Shown: positions 51,245-60,724 of the stretch, in pieces
Layout: each line of letters begins with the position of its first letter
Numbering within the stretch: the stretch's first letter is position 1
Assembly (NCBI GenBank): GCA_036268425.1
Contig: DATAUE010000058.1
Span: 1 to 64,000, forward strand
Reading direction: 5' to 3'
Length of the DNA stretch: 64,000 nt
DNA from: DATARH01 sp036268425
GTDB taxonomy: Bacteria > Pseudomonadota > Alphaproteobacteria > ATCC43930 > CGMCC-115725
Position numbers and translations under genes: made by a program
Notes under the pieces: model-generated
Told to the model about the DNA's origin: nothing
The model's input: the letters and a program-made list of their open reading frames with translations, nothing else
Databases searched by the model: none

Positions 51245-52323
51245 TCGCCGCAATAACGCCGCACCAGCGTCAGCGCGCGGCCGATGGCCTGGTCCATGTC
51301 GTAATAGCGGTAATCACCGAGCCGGCCGCACATCACGAGGCCAGGGGTCGCGTCGGCGCGTTCGCGATAGCGGGCATAGAGCGCCTGGTTGGCGGCGTCT
51401 GGAAACGGGTATTCGTAATCGCCCGGCTCATCCGGCGTATACGGCGTTTCGGTGGTGATGACCGTGCCGGGCAGCGTGTCTCGCAGTGCCGGCTCCATCA
51501 TGTGCTTCCACTCGAGGGTGCGGATTGCCGATACTGCGGGGTCGGGATGGTTGGTCTGTGATGTCGGCTGGTGCCATTGGGTGTCTGGGAGGTAGCGGTG
51601 ATCGCGGTGCTGTCCGCGATAGGCGAGGCGGCCCAGGTCAAAGCCGAAATATTCGTCGATCGGGCCGGTAAAGAACACGCCCCGCCGTGCGCTAAAGTTT
51701 CCTCGATGCTGCAGGTAGTCGGTGCCGCAGACCACCCGGATGCCGGCCAGCATCTGGCGCATCATGGCGCCATAGCCGCCATATGGGATGCCCTGAAAGC
51801 GACTGGTCTTGAGCCGCGTGTCGCCATTGCGACGCACGTCAAAGCGCCCGGCCAGCCCGGCGGCGAGTGTACGCGGGGCGACGCCCCACTGCTTGGCGGT
51901 ATAGCCTTTCACGAATTTCTCGTAGACCAGGGCCGGCATCATCGCGAGCGAGGCTTCTTCGAAATTCGCCGCCGGCCCGATATGGCTTGGCCGCCAATCC
52001 GCGCCGATGCAACGCGCAATGTATTCCGCGTGTACCGGCCAGTGTTCGAGCCGGTCGTCGATCTCCGACATCAAGACCGCTTCGAAGGGGTAGAAATCGG
52101 CAAAGCGCCTGACGTAGTTCCAGATATGATCGGAGGAGGTGCGGAAATAATGCGGCCCGTAAGTGTGGATGCGGATGCCGCTCGAATGCACGGTGTCGTG
52201 CAGATTGCCACCGACTTCAGGCCGCCGCTCAATGACAACGACATCGCGCCCGTGATCAGCCAGTTCGCGCGCAATGGTGGCGCCGGTCAGTCCAGAACCG
52301 ACGACCAGATAATCGGCTTCCAT
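51238..52323 (-). CDS. glf: UDP-galactopyranose mutase
   Basis: This 361-residue flavoprotein has the FAD-binding VVGSGLTGATIAREL, VIERRPEVGGNLHD, HTYGPHYFRTSS and the closing GRLGDYRYYDMDQAI. It converts UDP-galactopyranose to UDP-galactofuranose. No galactofuranosyltransferase or polysaccharide cluster is adjacent, so glf is orphaned here. The start is ATG 52323. Its end overlaps the convergent PPOX gene by 7 bases. Confidence 0.95.
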   Translation of the reverse strand: MEADYLVVGSGLTGATIARELADHGRDVVVIERRPEVGGNLHDTVHSSGIRIHTYGPHYFRTSSDHIWNYVRRFADFYPFEAVLMSEIDDRLEHWPVHAEYIARCIGADWRPSHIGPAANFEEASLAMMPALVYEKFVKGYTAKQWGVAPRTLAAGLAGRFDVRRNGDTRLKTSRFQGIPYGGYGAMMRQMLAGIRVVCGTDYLQHRGNFSARRGVFFTGPIDEYFGFDLGRLAYRGQHRDHRYLPDTQWHQPTSQTNHPDPAVSAIRTLEWKHMMEPALRDTLPGTVITTETPYTPDEPGDYEYPFPDAANQALYARYRERADATPGLVMCGRLGDYRYYDMDQAIGRALTLVRRYCGDQ

Positions 52324-52456
52324 TGCGCGGCGGGCTTTTCCCAGTCTCAGTGGTTGCGACAGAGCCGGGATCGGTCCGTCTGCAAAATCACCGGTTTATT
52401 GTCTGGGATGCATATATCCGTATGCGAGGAAGCGCGTCAACGCGCTATGCCGATGG

Positions 52457-53038
52457 CTAGGTATATCGGGCGGCGAGCGGGATCGGGCCGAGCACTGCCG
52501 GATCGAGCTGGCGCATCAGCAGCGCCAGTGTCGCGGTCAGCGCCGCCAGATCCTTCTTTGCCGATTCCGACGATACTTGTCCGTCATGGAAATCACTGCC
52601 GGTGACATAAACGCTGGTTGGTGCCACCAGGGCCCCGAACCATGCCAGCACCGCGCGCAACTGGCTGTCGACCGCGAGATAATGGTGCGGTGAGCCGCCC
52701 ATTGCGACGATGCCGACCGGCTTACTCTGCAGCCCTTCGACCGGCACGATGTCGAGCAGGTTTTTGAGAACGCCGGGAAAGCTCGCACGGTAAACCGGCG
52801 CGCCGATCAGCACGGCGCCGGCGGCGGCGATGCGCGCAACGGCTCGCTGCGTTGCGGCGTCGTAGCCTTCCGTTGGCCGCCCGTCGCACATCTCGACCGG
52901 CGTTTCGGCGAGGTTCAGGATTTCGACGGCGACGCCGGCCGCTTTTCCGGTCTCGGCCGCCGCCGCAATGGAAGCGGCCAGTCGGCCGGGCGGGGTCGCG
53001 GCACCGACCACCATCAGCAATGTTTTTGCATCGGCCAT
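52457..53038 (-). CDS. NADPH-dependent FMN reductase (SsuE-like)
   Basis: This 193-residue flavodoxin-like protein has LIGAPVYRASFPGVLKNLLD, characteristic of NADPH-dependent FMN reductases such as SsuE and MsuE. It should supply FMNH2 to the flavin monooxygenase encoded directly upstream (53054-54388) on the same strand, 15 bases away. The start is ATG 53038. Confidence 0.88.
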   Translation of the reverse strand: MADAKTLLMVVGAATPPGRLAASIAAAAETGKAAGVAVEILNLAETPVEMCDGRPTEGYDAATQRAVARIAAAGAVLIGAPVYRASFPGVLKNLLDIVPVEGLQSKPVGIVAMGGSPHHYLAVDSQLRAVLAWFGALVAPTSVYVTGSDFHDGQVSSESAKKDLAALTATLALLMRQLDPAVLGPIPLAARYT

Positions 53039-53053
53039 ACCTTAATCCTTCGC

Positions 53054-54388
53054 TTATTCGGCACCGATCGCCGCCGGGCGGGCGGCTGGCGGCGGCACGC
53101 GCGCCAGCCCGAAATGATCGCGCAACATCGTGCCGGTGTAATCGCGGCGAAACAGACCGCGCCGCTGCAATTCTGGAACCACCTGATCGACGAAATCGGC
53201 AAATGCCCCGGGAAAATAAGGTGGCAGGATGTTGAATCCGTCGGCCGCCCCGGCCGTGAACCATTCTTCGAGAGTGTCGGCGATCTTTGTCGGCGTGCCG
53301 CACAGCACCCAATGCCCGCGCGCCGCCGCCGTCAAATTGTAAAGGTCGCGCAGCGTCATGTTTTCGCGACGCGCGGTTTCGTACAGCACGCTCGAAAATG
53401 CCTGGCTGCCCTGGTAGGGCGGGGGCGGCGGCACCGGCCCGTCGAGTGGATGGCCCGACACGTCATACCCGATACGGCTGGCGACCAGTGTCATCGCGTT
53501 GGTCGGCGTCAGCCAGCTTTGCAGTTTCGAGAGGATCTCGCGGGCTTCCGCGTCGCTGCGTCCGACGATCGGCATCACGCCCGGCAACACCGCGATCTCG
53601 CCGGGGGCGCGGCCGTATTTCGCCATGCGCGCTTTCAGACCGGCATAGGCTTTTTGCGCCGCGCCCAATTCTTGCACCACAGAAAACACGACATCGGCGG
53701 TGCGCGCCGCCAGTTCCAGACCCGACGGCGAGCCGCCGGCCTGAATGATGACCGGGTGCCCCTGCGGGCAGCGCGCCATGTTGACCGGCCCTTTGACCTG
53801 GAAAAAGCGGCCGCGATGGTTCAGCGGCCGCACCTTGCCGGCATCGATGTACTGTCCGGTCGCCTTGTCGGCGACGATCGCGCCATCATCCCAGCAATCC
53901 CACAGGCCACGCACGACATCGACAAATTCCTCGGCGCGCTGATAGCGCAATTCGTGTTCGAGGTGCTCGTCGCGGTTGAAATTCAACGCCGCCTTGACGT
54001 TGGAACTGGTCACGACGTTCCACGCGGCGCGGCCGCCGCTCAGATGGTCGATCGAGCCGAACAGGCGGGCGACGTTGAACGGCTCGGAAAAGCTCGTCGA
54101 CACCGTCGCCCCGAGGCCGACATGCGTTGTGCAGGCGCTCAGCACCGAAATCAGCGTGGTCGGCTCGAAGCGACACATGAACGAAGGATGGTCGGTCGGC
54201 TCCATGACCATCGCGTCGGAGATGAACAGCAGGTCGAACTTGCCGCGTTCGGCAATGCGGGCGATCTCCTGCATGACCGGGAGCTGCATATGGCTGGTCG
54301 CCGCGCCGTCATAGCGCCACCCTGCCGTATGGTTGCCGGTGCCCAGCACGAACACACCGAAATGCATCTGGCGGCAGGTCGCACCCAT
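53054..54388 (-). CDS. FMNH2-dependent monooxygenase, NtaA/SnaA/DszA family
   Basis: This 444-residue LLM-class flavin monooxygenase resembles NtaA (nitrilotriacetate), SnaA and DszA. It begins near MHFGVFVLGTGNHTAGWR, has SIDHLSGGRAAWNVVTSSN and HPVIIQAGGSPSGLELAA. It should use FMNH2 and O2; the FMN reductase next door is the obvious partner. ATG 54388 is preceded by GGGAGAG with AAAGGG nearer. It is divergent from a second paralogue. Confidence 0.92.
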   Translation of the reverse strand: MGATCRQMHFGVFVLGTGNHTAGWRYDGAATSHMQLPVMQEIARIAERGKFDLLFISDAMVMEPTDHPSFMCRFEPTTLISVLSACTTHVGLGATVSTSFSEPFNVARLFGSIDHLSGGRAAWNVVTSSNVKAALNFNRDEHLEHELRYQRAEEFVDVVRGLWDCWDDGAIVADKATGQYIDAGKVRPLNHRGRFFQVKGPVNMARCPQGHPVIIQAGGSPSGLELAARTADVVFSVVQELGAAQKAYAGLKARMAKYGRAPGEIAVLPGVMPIVGRSDAEAREILSKLQSWLTPTNAMTLVASRIGYDVSGHPLDGPVPPPPPYQGSQAFSSVLYETARRENMTLRDLYNLTAAARGHWVLCGTPTKIADTLEEWFTAGAADGFNILPPYFPGAFADFVDQVVPELQRRGLFRRDYTGTMLRDHFGLARVPPPAARPAAIGAE

Positions 54389-54470
54389 TCCCTTTACTCT
54401 CCCGGCTCGCGGCACGATCTGAGCGATTGTAGAACGCTATCCGGTCGGATTGAAGGGACAGGCGGGGAAC

Positions 54471-55793
54471 ATGGCATTGCGTCAAATGCGTCTCGGCGCC
54501 TTTATGCGCCCGGTTGGCATCCATACCGCCTGGTGGCGCTATCCCGGCGCTTATCCCGATGCGAATTTCAACCTCAAGCACCTGATCCGGTTTGTGCAAA
54601 AGCTCGAGCAAGGGCGCTTTGACGCGTGGTTTATGGCAGACCATCTGGCGGTTCTGAACATGCCGATGGCGGCCTTGAAGCGCAGCGCGACGGTGACCTC
54701 GTTCGACCCGCTGACCCTGCTGCCGGCCCTGGCGATGGTCACCGAGCATATCGGGCTGATCGCCACCGCCTCGACGACGTTTGAGCCGGCCTACATGATC
54801 GCGCGCCGCTTTGCCTCGCTCGACCATATCAGCGGCGGGCGCGCCGGGTGGAACCTCGTCACCACGTCAAACCCCGACGCGGCGCTCAATTTCGGCCTGA
54901 CCGAGCATATGGATCATGGCGAACGCTATCGCCGCGCCCGCGAGTTTTTCGATGTCGTGACCGGGCTGTGGGATAGCTGGGCCGAGGACGCGTTTGTGCG
55001 CGATGTCGAGGAAGGCATCTACTTCAACCCCGATCGCATGCATGTGATCGACCACAAGGGCGAGTTTCTGTCGGTGCGCGGGCCGCTCAACATCGCGCGG
55101 CCGATCCAGGGCTGGCCGGTCATCGTGCAGGCCGGCGCGTCGGATGCCGGGCGGCAGCTCGCCGCCGAAACCGCCGAGGTGATTTTCGCCAGCGGCAGCA
55201 GTTTCGAAGGCGCGAAAGACCTATATGCCGATGTTAAGACGCGCATGAAAGCGCTGGGGCGCAACCCCGATCACCTCAAGGTGCTGCCCGGCGCGCTGGT
55301 CGTGGTCGGCGACACTGCGGAGGAGGCGCGGGCAAAGCGGGCACTGCTCGACAGCCGGGTGCATCCCGATAGCGGCATCGCCTCTCTGTCGATTGCGCTG
55401 GGGCACGACGCCTCCGGCTTCGAGCTTGACGCGCCGCTTCCGGATATCCCCGAAAGCAATGCCAGCAAAAGCGGCCGGCAGCGCATCATTGACCGCGCCC
55501 GGCGCGACAACCTGACGGTCCGGCAACTGGCGCAGATCGCCGGCAGCTATGGTGGCCTCGCGATGGTCGGCACGCCGTCGATGATCGTCGATCAGATGGA
55601 GGAATGGTTTTTCGGCGAAGCCTGTGACGGATTCAACATCATGTTCCCGTGGGTGCCCGGCGGGCTCGACGAATTCGTCGACCGGGTGGTGCCGGAAATG
55701 CAGCGCCGCGGCTTGTTCCGCCGCGAGTACGAAGGCCGGACGTTGCGCGAAAATCTCGGCCTGCCGCGCCCGGATAATCAGTTCTTCCCTTGA
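54471..55793 (+). CDS. FMNH2-dependent monooxygenase, NtaA/SnaA/DszA family (second)
   Basis: This 440-residue protein is a paralogue of the divergent monooxygenase. It has MRLGAFMRPVGIHTAWWRYPG, SLDHISGGRAGWNLVTTSN and WPVIVQAGASDAGRQLAAE. The start is ATG 54471 with GGCGGGG upstream; a TTG at 54450 is possible. The pair probably acts on different or successive substrates such as sulfones, sulfonates or aminocarboxylates. Confidence 0.92.
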   Translation: MALRQMRLGAFMRPVGIHTAWWRYPGAYPDANFNLKHLIRFVQKLEQGRFDAWFMADHLAVLNMPMAALKRSATVTSFDPLTLLPALAMVTEHIGLIATASTTFEPAYMIARRFASLDHISGGRAGWNLVTTSNPDAALNFGLTEHMDHGERYRRAREFFDVVTGLWDSWAEDAFVRDVEEGIYFNPDRMHVIDHKGEFLSVRGPLNIARPIQGWPVIVQAGASDAGRQLAAETAEVIFASGSSFEGAKDLYADVKTRMKALGRNPDHLKVLPGALVVVGDTAEEARAKRALLDSRVHPDSGIASLSIALGHDASGFELDAPLPDIPESNASKSGRQRIIDRARRDNLTVRQLAQIAGSYGGLAMVGTPSMIVDQMEEWFFGEACDGFNIMFPWVPGGLDEFVDRVVPEMQRRGLFRREYEGRTLRENLGLPRPDNQFFP

Positions 55794-55841
55794 TTCGCCA
55801 GTTCGTCCGGTAACTCGAACCCTGTCGCCGCGCCCGGCCGG

Positions 55842-56573
55842 TCAGCCGGGCGCAGTGTGGCGGCCGCGGCCGAACAAACGGTCCATAGCCTCGGCGCCGG
55901 CCTTGTCGAACTGCGTCGTCTTGGTGCGCACGTCGTCGACCGCGGCGAGGGCGCGCACGATGGCGGGGCGCGCCGAGATGCCGGCGACCCAGGCCATCAG
56001 CTTGGGGTAATCCGCTTCGGCGGCTTTGCCGAGGAGAGCGCCCACGTTGCGGGCCCAGGGATAGGTCGCAAAATCGGCGATCGAATAGGTCTGCCCACCG
56101 AGAAACGGCACCTTCGCAAGCCGCTTTTCCATGACATCGAGAACCCGGCGAACCTGCGTGCGATAGCGGTTGAGCGAGTAGTCATTGCCCTTCGGCGCGA
56201 ACCGCATGAAATGTACGAACTGTCCGAACATCGGGCCGACCGTGGTCATCTGTACCATCATCCATTGCAGCGCGTCGTAACGTGCCGGGCCGTCCTTCGC
56301 CAGGAACTGACCGCTCTTGTCGGCCAGGTAAACCAGAATGGCACCGGATTCGAACACGGTATAAGGCTGCCCGCCGGCGTCGTGCTCACCGGCATCGTGA
56401 TCGACGATGACTGGCACCTTCGCGTTCGGGTTCAGTTTGAGGAACTCTGGCGAAAACTGGCCTTCGCCGAAAACGTCGACGGGGTGAGCTTTGTAGGGCA
56501 GGCCCATTTCTTCCAAGGCGATGTAGATCTTAACGACATTCGGGCTGCCCATCGCGTAGAGATCGATCATCAA
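55842..56573 (-). CDS. Glutathione S-transferase (YfcG/YghU-like)
   Basis: This 243-residue protein is a GST. It starts MMIDLYAMGSPNVVKIYIALEE, and has LNPNAKVPVIVD and ESGAILVYLADK. The class resembles disulfide-bond oxidoreductase type GSTs (YfcG, YghU). It converges with the second monooxygenase and may help handle electrophilic products, which is inference. Confidence 0.87.
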   Translation of the reverse strand: MMIDLYAMGSPNVVKIYIALEEMGLPYKAHPVDVFGEGQFSPEFLKLNPNAKVPVIVDHDAGEHDAGGQPYTVFESGAILVYLADKSGQFLAKDGPARYDALQWMMVQMTTVGPMFGQFVHFMRFAPKGNDYSLNRYRTQVRRVLDVMEKRLAKVPFLGGQTYSIADFATYPWARNVGALLGKAAEADYPKLMAWVAGISARPAIVRALAAVDDVRTKTTQFDKAGAEAMDRLFGRGRHTAPG

Positions 56574-56644
56574 AAACCTCCTTAGGGCTAATCGTTACCA
56601 CGCATCCTGGCACCTCGTGCCGCAACGGGCCATCCCAACGGGGT

Positions 56645-58042
56645 TTATCCGGCGTCGGGGTGAGTCATGTCTTCGGGGCGTACCCAGGTGTCGAATTGAT
56701 CGTCGCTGACGAAACCCAGTTTCAGCGCGGCTTCGCGCAACGTCAGTCCTTCATGGTGCGCCGTCAGCGCGATCCTGGCACTCTTTTCGTAGCCGATATG
56801 CGGTGACAATGCGGTGACCAGCATCAGCGATTGTTCGAGATGATCGCGGATACGCCTCTCATTGGCCTCGATACCAACCACGCAGCGTTGGGTGAAGGAG
56901 CGGCAGGCCTCGGCCAGCAATTCGGCCGATTCGAGCAAATTGTGCAGCATGATCGGCTTGTATGCATTGAGCTGAAAGCTGCCCTGGCTGCCGGCAAAGG
57001 CGATCGTATGGTCGTTGCCGAGGACCTGCGCGGCAACCATTGTCAGCGCCTCACATTGGGTCGGGTTGACCTTGCCCGGCATGATCGACGACCCCGGCTC
57101 ATTCTCCGGCAGTGTCAGTTCGCCGAGGCCGGCACGCGGCCCGCTGGCGTACCAGCGAATATCGTTGGCGATTTTGATCAACGCGACCGCAAGGGTGCGC
57201 AGCGCGCCGCTCGTCGTTACGATGGCATCGTGCGCCGCCCCGACCGCGAACAGATTGGCGGCCGGCTGAAACGGATGCCCGGTTTCCGCTGCGATCCGCG
57301 CGATGGCGAGCGCGCCGAAACCGGAAGGGGCATTGAGGCCGGTGCCGACAGCGGTGCCGCCGAGCGGCAGTTCGTAGAGGCCATCGAGGCTCGACCGTAT
57401 CGTCTCGGCAGCCTGTTCGATCTGCGCGGTCCAGCCGGAAAATACCTGACCCAGCGTCAACGGCGTCGCGTCCATCAGGTGCGTCCGCCCGAGGATCACG
57501 ATCGGCGCTAGCGCCACGCCGCGTGCGGCGAGCGCATCGTGCAGCTCCTTTACGGCCGGCAGCAGGCCGTCGGCGATCGCCGCGACCGCGGCAATGTGCA
57601 TGACCGCCGGGAAGGCGTCGTTTGATGACTGGCTGCGGTTGACGTCGTCATTCGGGTGGATCGCCACCGCGGACCCGCCGCCGCCGGCAAGCTGCCCGGC
57701 ACGGCGGGCGATCACCTCATTGGCGTTCATGTTGGATTGTGTGCCGGAGCCCGTCTGAAACACCACCAGCGGAAATTCACCGTCATGTCTTCCGGCAATG
57801 ACCTCGTCTGCGGCGCGGGATATCGCGTCGCATTTTTCAGCGGCGAGTTGTCCGAGTTCGGCATTGGCCCGCGCTGCCGCCTTTTTCAGGATGCCAAAGG
57901 CACGGATGACCGGCCGTCCCCAAACAAAGCGATTGCGGCCGATCGGGAAATTTTCCAGCGAGCGCTGGGTTTGCGCCCCCCACAGCCGGTCCGCCGGCAC
58001 GTCGACCGGGCCGAGGCTGTCATGTTCGAGTCGCGTGTTCAT
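56645..58042 (-). CDS. fumC: Class II fumarate hydratase
   Basis: This 465-residue enzyme matches FumC in length. It has HPNDDVNRSQSSNDAFP and the signature GSSIMPGKVNPTQ with catalytic serine. It hydrates fumarate to malate. The start at ATG 58042 is supported by AAAGGAGC upstream. It is divergent from the histidine kinase gene, 17 bases apart. Confidence 0.96.
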   Translation of the reverse strand: MNTRLEHDSLGPVDVPADRLWGAQTQRSLENFPIGRNRFVWGRPVIRAFGILKKAAARANAELGQLAAEKCDAISRAADEVIAGRHDGEFPLVVFQTGSGTQSNMNANEVIARRAGQLAGGGGSAVAIHPNDDVNRSQSSNDAFPAVMHIAAVAAIADGLLPAVKELHDALAARGVALAPIVILGRTHLMDATPLTLGQVFSGWTAQIEQAAETIRSSLDGLYELPLGGTAVGTGLNAPSGFGALAIARIAAETGHPFQPAANLFAVGAAHDAIVTTSGALRTLAVALIKIANDIRWYASGPRAGLGELTLPENEPGSSIMPGKVNPTQCEALTMVAAQVLGNDHTIAFAGSQGSFQLNAYKPIMLHNLLESAELLAEACRSFTQRCVVGIEANERRIRDHLEQSLMLVTALSPHIGYEKSARIALTAHHEGLTLREAALKLGFVSDDQFDTWVRPEDMTHPDAG

Positions 58043-58059
58043 ACTTCTGCTCCTTTCGG

Positions 58060-60660
58060 ATGCATTTCCGTGCATATGCCGGGAACCCTTTACGCATAGG
58101 AGTGTTTCCACGCGTTGGGCATGGGGGAAATAGGATTTCTGACAGACCTGGCGACGATGCGGCCGCGGCGCCGTCAAGTCGGAATCCGTCGCAGCAGGTG
58201 CTGGCCGAGGTATTGGTCGGCGGCGCCGATATCAGTTCTCTCATTCGCGAGCCGGATGGACGGGCGCCGCGGGTGCTGGTGTGCGACCCCTATACCGTAA
58301 CGCGAACCCGCCTTTACCGTGTGCTCGCCTCGGCCGGATGCCGGGTCGAGGCGGTTGCCGACGCGGTCGCCTTGGCCGGCGCCGCTCGTAATGCGCCGGA
58401 CCTGATCGTCGCCGATGCATCGCTCTTCGCCGAAAGCGGGGCGGCAATGCTCGCGGAGTTGCGGGTAGACCGGGCGGCCTCCTGGCTGCCGATCATCCTG
58501 ATCGGTACCGAGCCAGGTGATGGGCCGCGCCGCGCCGCGATCGAAAGTGGCGCCGATGATTATCTGGCCCGCCCTTTTGGCGCCCGCGACCTGCTGTCGC
58601 GTGTCGGGTTGCAACTTGCAATGGCGCGGGTGGGACGCGAGGCGAGCGAGGCGATCCGCGGGTCGGAGCGCCGACTGGCGGAAGTGCTGGCGGCAATCGG
58701 AGACGCGGTCTATGCGATGGATCGCGATATGCGTGTCCTGTTCGCCAACCGCATGGCGCTGCAGCTCTGGTGCAAAAAGGCCGATGAGGTGATCGGCCAC
58801 GACCTGCCATCGATATTTCCTGGCGTGGAGGCGGCCGAAACCTACCAGGCGTTTCGCCACGTGATGGAAACCGGCAAGCCGCTGCATCTCGAAACCGAGT
58901 CGACGATGTTGTGGAATCGCTGGGTGGCGCTCGACGTGCACCCGGCGCCGCATGGTGGGGTCGTCGTCGCCTTTCGCGATATCGACGAGCGCAAGCGGGC
59001 GGATGCGCGCCTGCGTCAAAGCGAAGAGCGCTTCCGCCTGATGGTCGAGGCGCTGCCCGAAATCGCCTTTGTCATTCGCCCGGATGGCTATGCTGAGCAT
59101 TACAATGGCCAGCTCCGCGTCTATGCCGGCGGTCCGGTGGGGCCGGAGCTGGCGGCGCGCCTTGCTTTGCATCCGTTGGAAGATCGCACCCGGGTCGAGC
59201 GCGCCGGCGCCGCGGCGTTTGCCGCAGGTGACGAGTTTACCGTCGAGGCGCGGATGCGCCGCTATGACGGCGCCTATCGCTGGCACCGCATTCACCATCG
59301 CCCGATCCGGCTCGACGGCAAAATCGCGTTCTGGCTCGGCACTGCGGTTGATATCGACGACATGCGTGAAGCAAACGCGCTGTTGGAGCGCCGGGTTGCC
59401 GAGCGGACTGCGGAACTGGAGGCGGCCAATCGCCGGCTGGCAGCCCAGATCGACGAACGCGAGCGCGCCGAAGCGCAGTTGCGGCAGGCGCAGCGCATCG
59501 AAGCGATCGGCAAGCTGACCTCGGGCATCGCGCACGATTTCAACAATCTGCTGACGGCGATCATCGGCAACCTGGAGTTGTTGCAGCCGCGATTGCAGCC
59601 CGACAACGAACGCGCGGCGCGGCTGCTCGGCGCGGCCATGTCAGCGGCCGAGCGCGGCTCGCGGCTGACGACGCAACTGCTGGCCTTTTCGCGGCAGCAG
59701 AGGATGCGGCCCGAAGCCACCGATTTGAACCGTATCGTCGCGAATATCGGCGGGCTGCTCCAAAGCACAATCGGGGCGGCGGTCGGCGTCGAGACCATAC
59801 TGGCGGCCGATCTGCTGCCGGCGCTCGCGGATGCCAGCCAGATTGAGCTGGTCTTGCTGAACCTCGCGATCAATGCGCGCGATTCGATGCCGGCCGGCGG
59901 CACGATTGTTATCGAAACCGGTAATGTGACGCTCGGCCTGCCGTCAACGCCCGAGGCGCCGGGACCTGGCGATTATGCGATGGTATCGGTTGCCGATTGC
60001 GGCACCGGTATTGCGCCCGACATTCTCGACAAGGTGTTTGATCCGTTTTTTACGACCAAGGAGGTCGGCAAAGGCTCCGGTCTCGGATTATCGCAGGTGC
60101 TGGGTGTCGCGCAGCAGCTTGGCGGCGGCGTGCGGATCAAGACCCAAGTCGGAAAAGGCACGATCGTAAAAGTCTATCTGCCGCATGCCTCGCACCGCAT
60201 CATCGCCGATCGCCGCCTCGATGGATCGACGCCGGACTCCGGCTTCCACGGCAATGCCAGCGAAGGTGGCCGTATCCTCCTGGTCGATGATGACGGCGAT
60301 GTGCGCGCCGTCGCCGCCGCAATGCTGGCGCATGCCGGATACGATGTGATCGAGGCAGGCAGCGGTGGCGCCGCACTCGAATGGCTCGATCACGAAGACG
60401 ATCCGATCAACCTGCTGATCGCCGATATCGTGATGCCCGGTATGAGCGGGGTCGAGCTGGCGCATGCCGTGCGGCTGAACCGGCCGGAGCTGCCGATCCT
60501 GTTTGTCACCGGATTTGCCGGTGCCGCATTGCCGGAAGGCGCCGCCAGCCCCGGCGAGTTGTTGCGCAAACCATTCCGCGCCGCCGAACTTGCGGCCAAG
60601 GTTGCGGCGATGCTGAGTGACACAGCCCCCAATGATGCGGGGTGCGCCCTGTCATTTTGA
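58060..60660 (+). CDS. Hybrid sensor histidine kinase with two receiver domains
   Basis: This protein of up to 866 residues has, in order, an N-terminal receiver domain (about 70-190), two PAS domains (about 205-310 and 330-435), a short coiled coil, a HisKA/HATPase core and a C-terminal receiver. The phospho-accepting histidine is in SGIAHDFNNLL (about residue 492), and the C-terminal receiver keeps Asp789 and Lys837. In the N-terminal receiver Asp76 and Asp119 are kept, but the usual Lys is Arg171 (LARPF), so it may be altered in switching. No membrane helices are seen, so it should be cytoplasmic. Start uncertain: ATG 58060 or GTG 58102. No partner regulator is adjacent. Confidence 0.88.
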   Translation: MHFRAYAGNPLRIGVFPRVGHGGNRISDRPGDDAAAAPSSRNPSQQVLAEVLVGGADISSLIREPDGRAPRVLVCDPYTVTRTRLYRVLASAGCRVEAVADAVALAGAARNAPDLIVADASLFAESGAAMLAELRVDRAASWLPIILIGTEPGDGPRRAAIESGADDYLARPFGARDLLSRVGLQLAMARVGREASEAIRGSERRLAEVLAAIGDAVYAMDRDMRVLFANRMALQLWCKKADEVIGHDLPSIFPGVEAAETYQAFRHVMETGKPLHLETESTMLWNRWVALDVHPAPHGGVVVAFRDIDERKRADARLRQSEERFRLMVEALPEIAFVIRPDGYAEHYNGQLRVYAGGPVGPELAARLALHPLEDRTRVERAGAAAFAAGDEFTVEARMRRYDGAYRWHRIHHRPIRLDGKIAFWLGTAVDIDDMREANALLERRVAERTAELEAANRRLAAQIDERERAEAQLRQAQRIEAIGKLTSGIAHDFNNLLTAIIGNLELLQPRLQPDNERAARLLGAAMSAAERGSRLTTQLLAFSRQQRMRPEATDLNRIVANIGGLLQSTIGAAVGVETILAADLLPALADASQIELVLLNLAINARDSMPAGGTIVIETGNVTLGLPSTPEAPGPGDYAMVSVADCGTGIAPDILDKVFDPFFTTKEVGKGSGLGLSQVLGVAQQLGGGVRIKTQVGKGTIVKVYLPHASHRIIADRRLDGSTPDSGFHGNASEGGRILLVDDDGDVRAVAAAMLAHAGYDVIEAGSGGAALEWLDHEDDPINLLIADIVMPGMSGVELAHAVRLNRPELPILFVTGFAGAALPEGAASPGELLRKPFRAAELAAKVAAMLSDTAPNDAGCALSF

Positions 60661-60724
60661 GGGCGCGCGGCGCCGTTGGTTCGGAAGACGATCTGCCGTC
60701 GGGAAGGCGATCTGCCCGAGGGCG

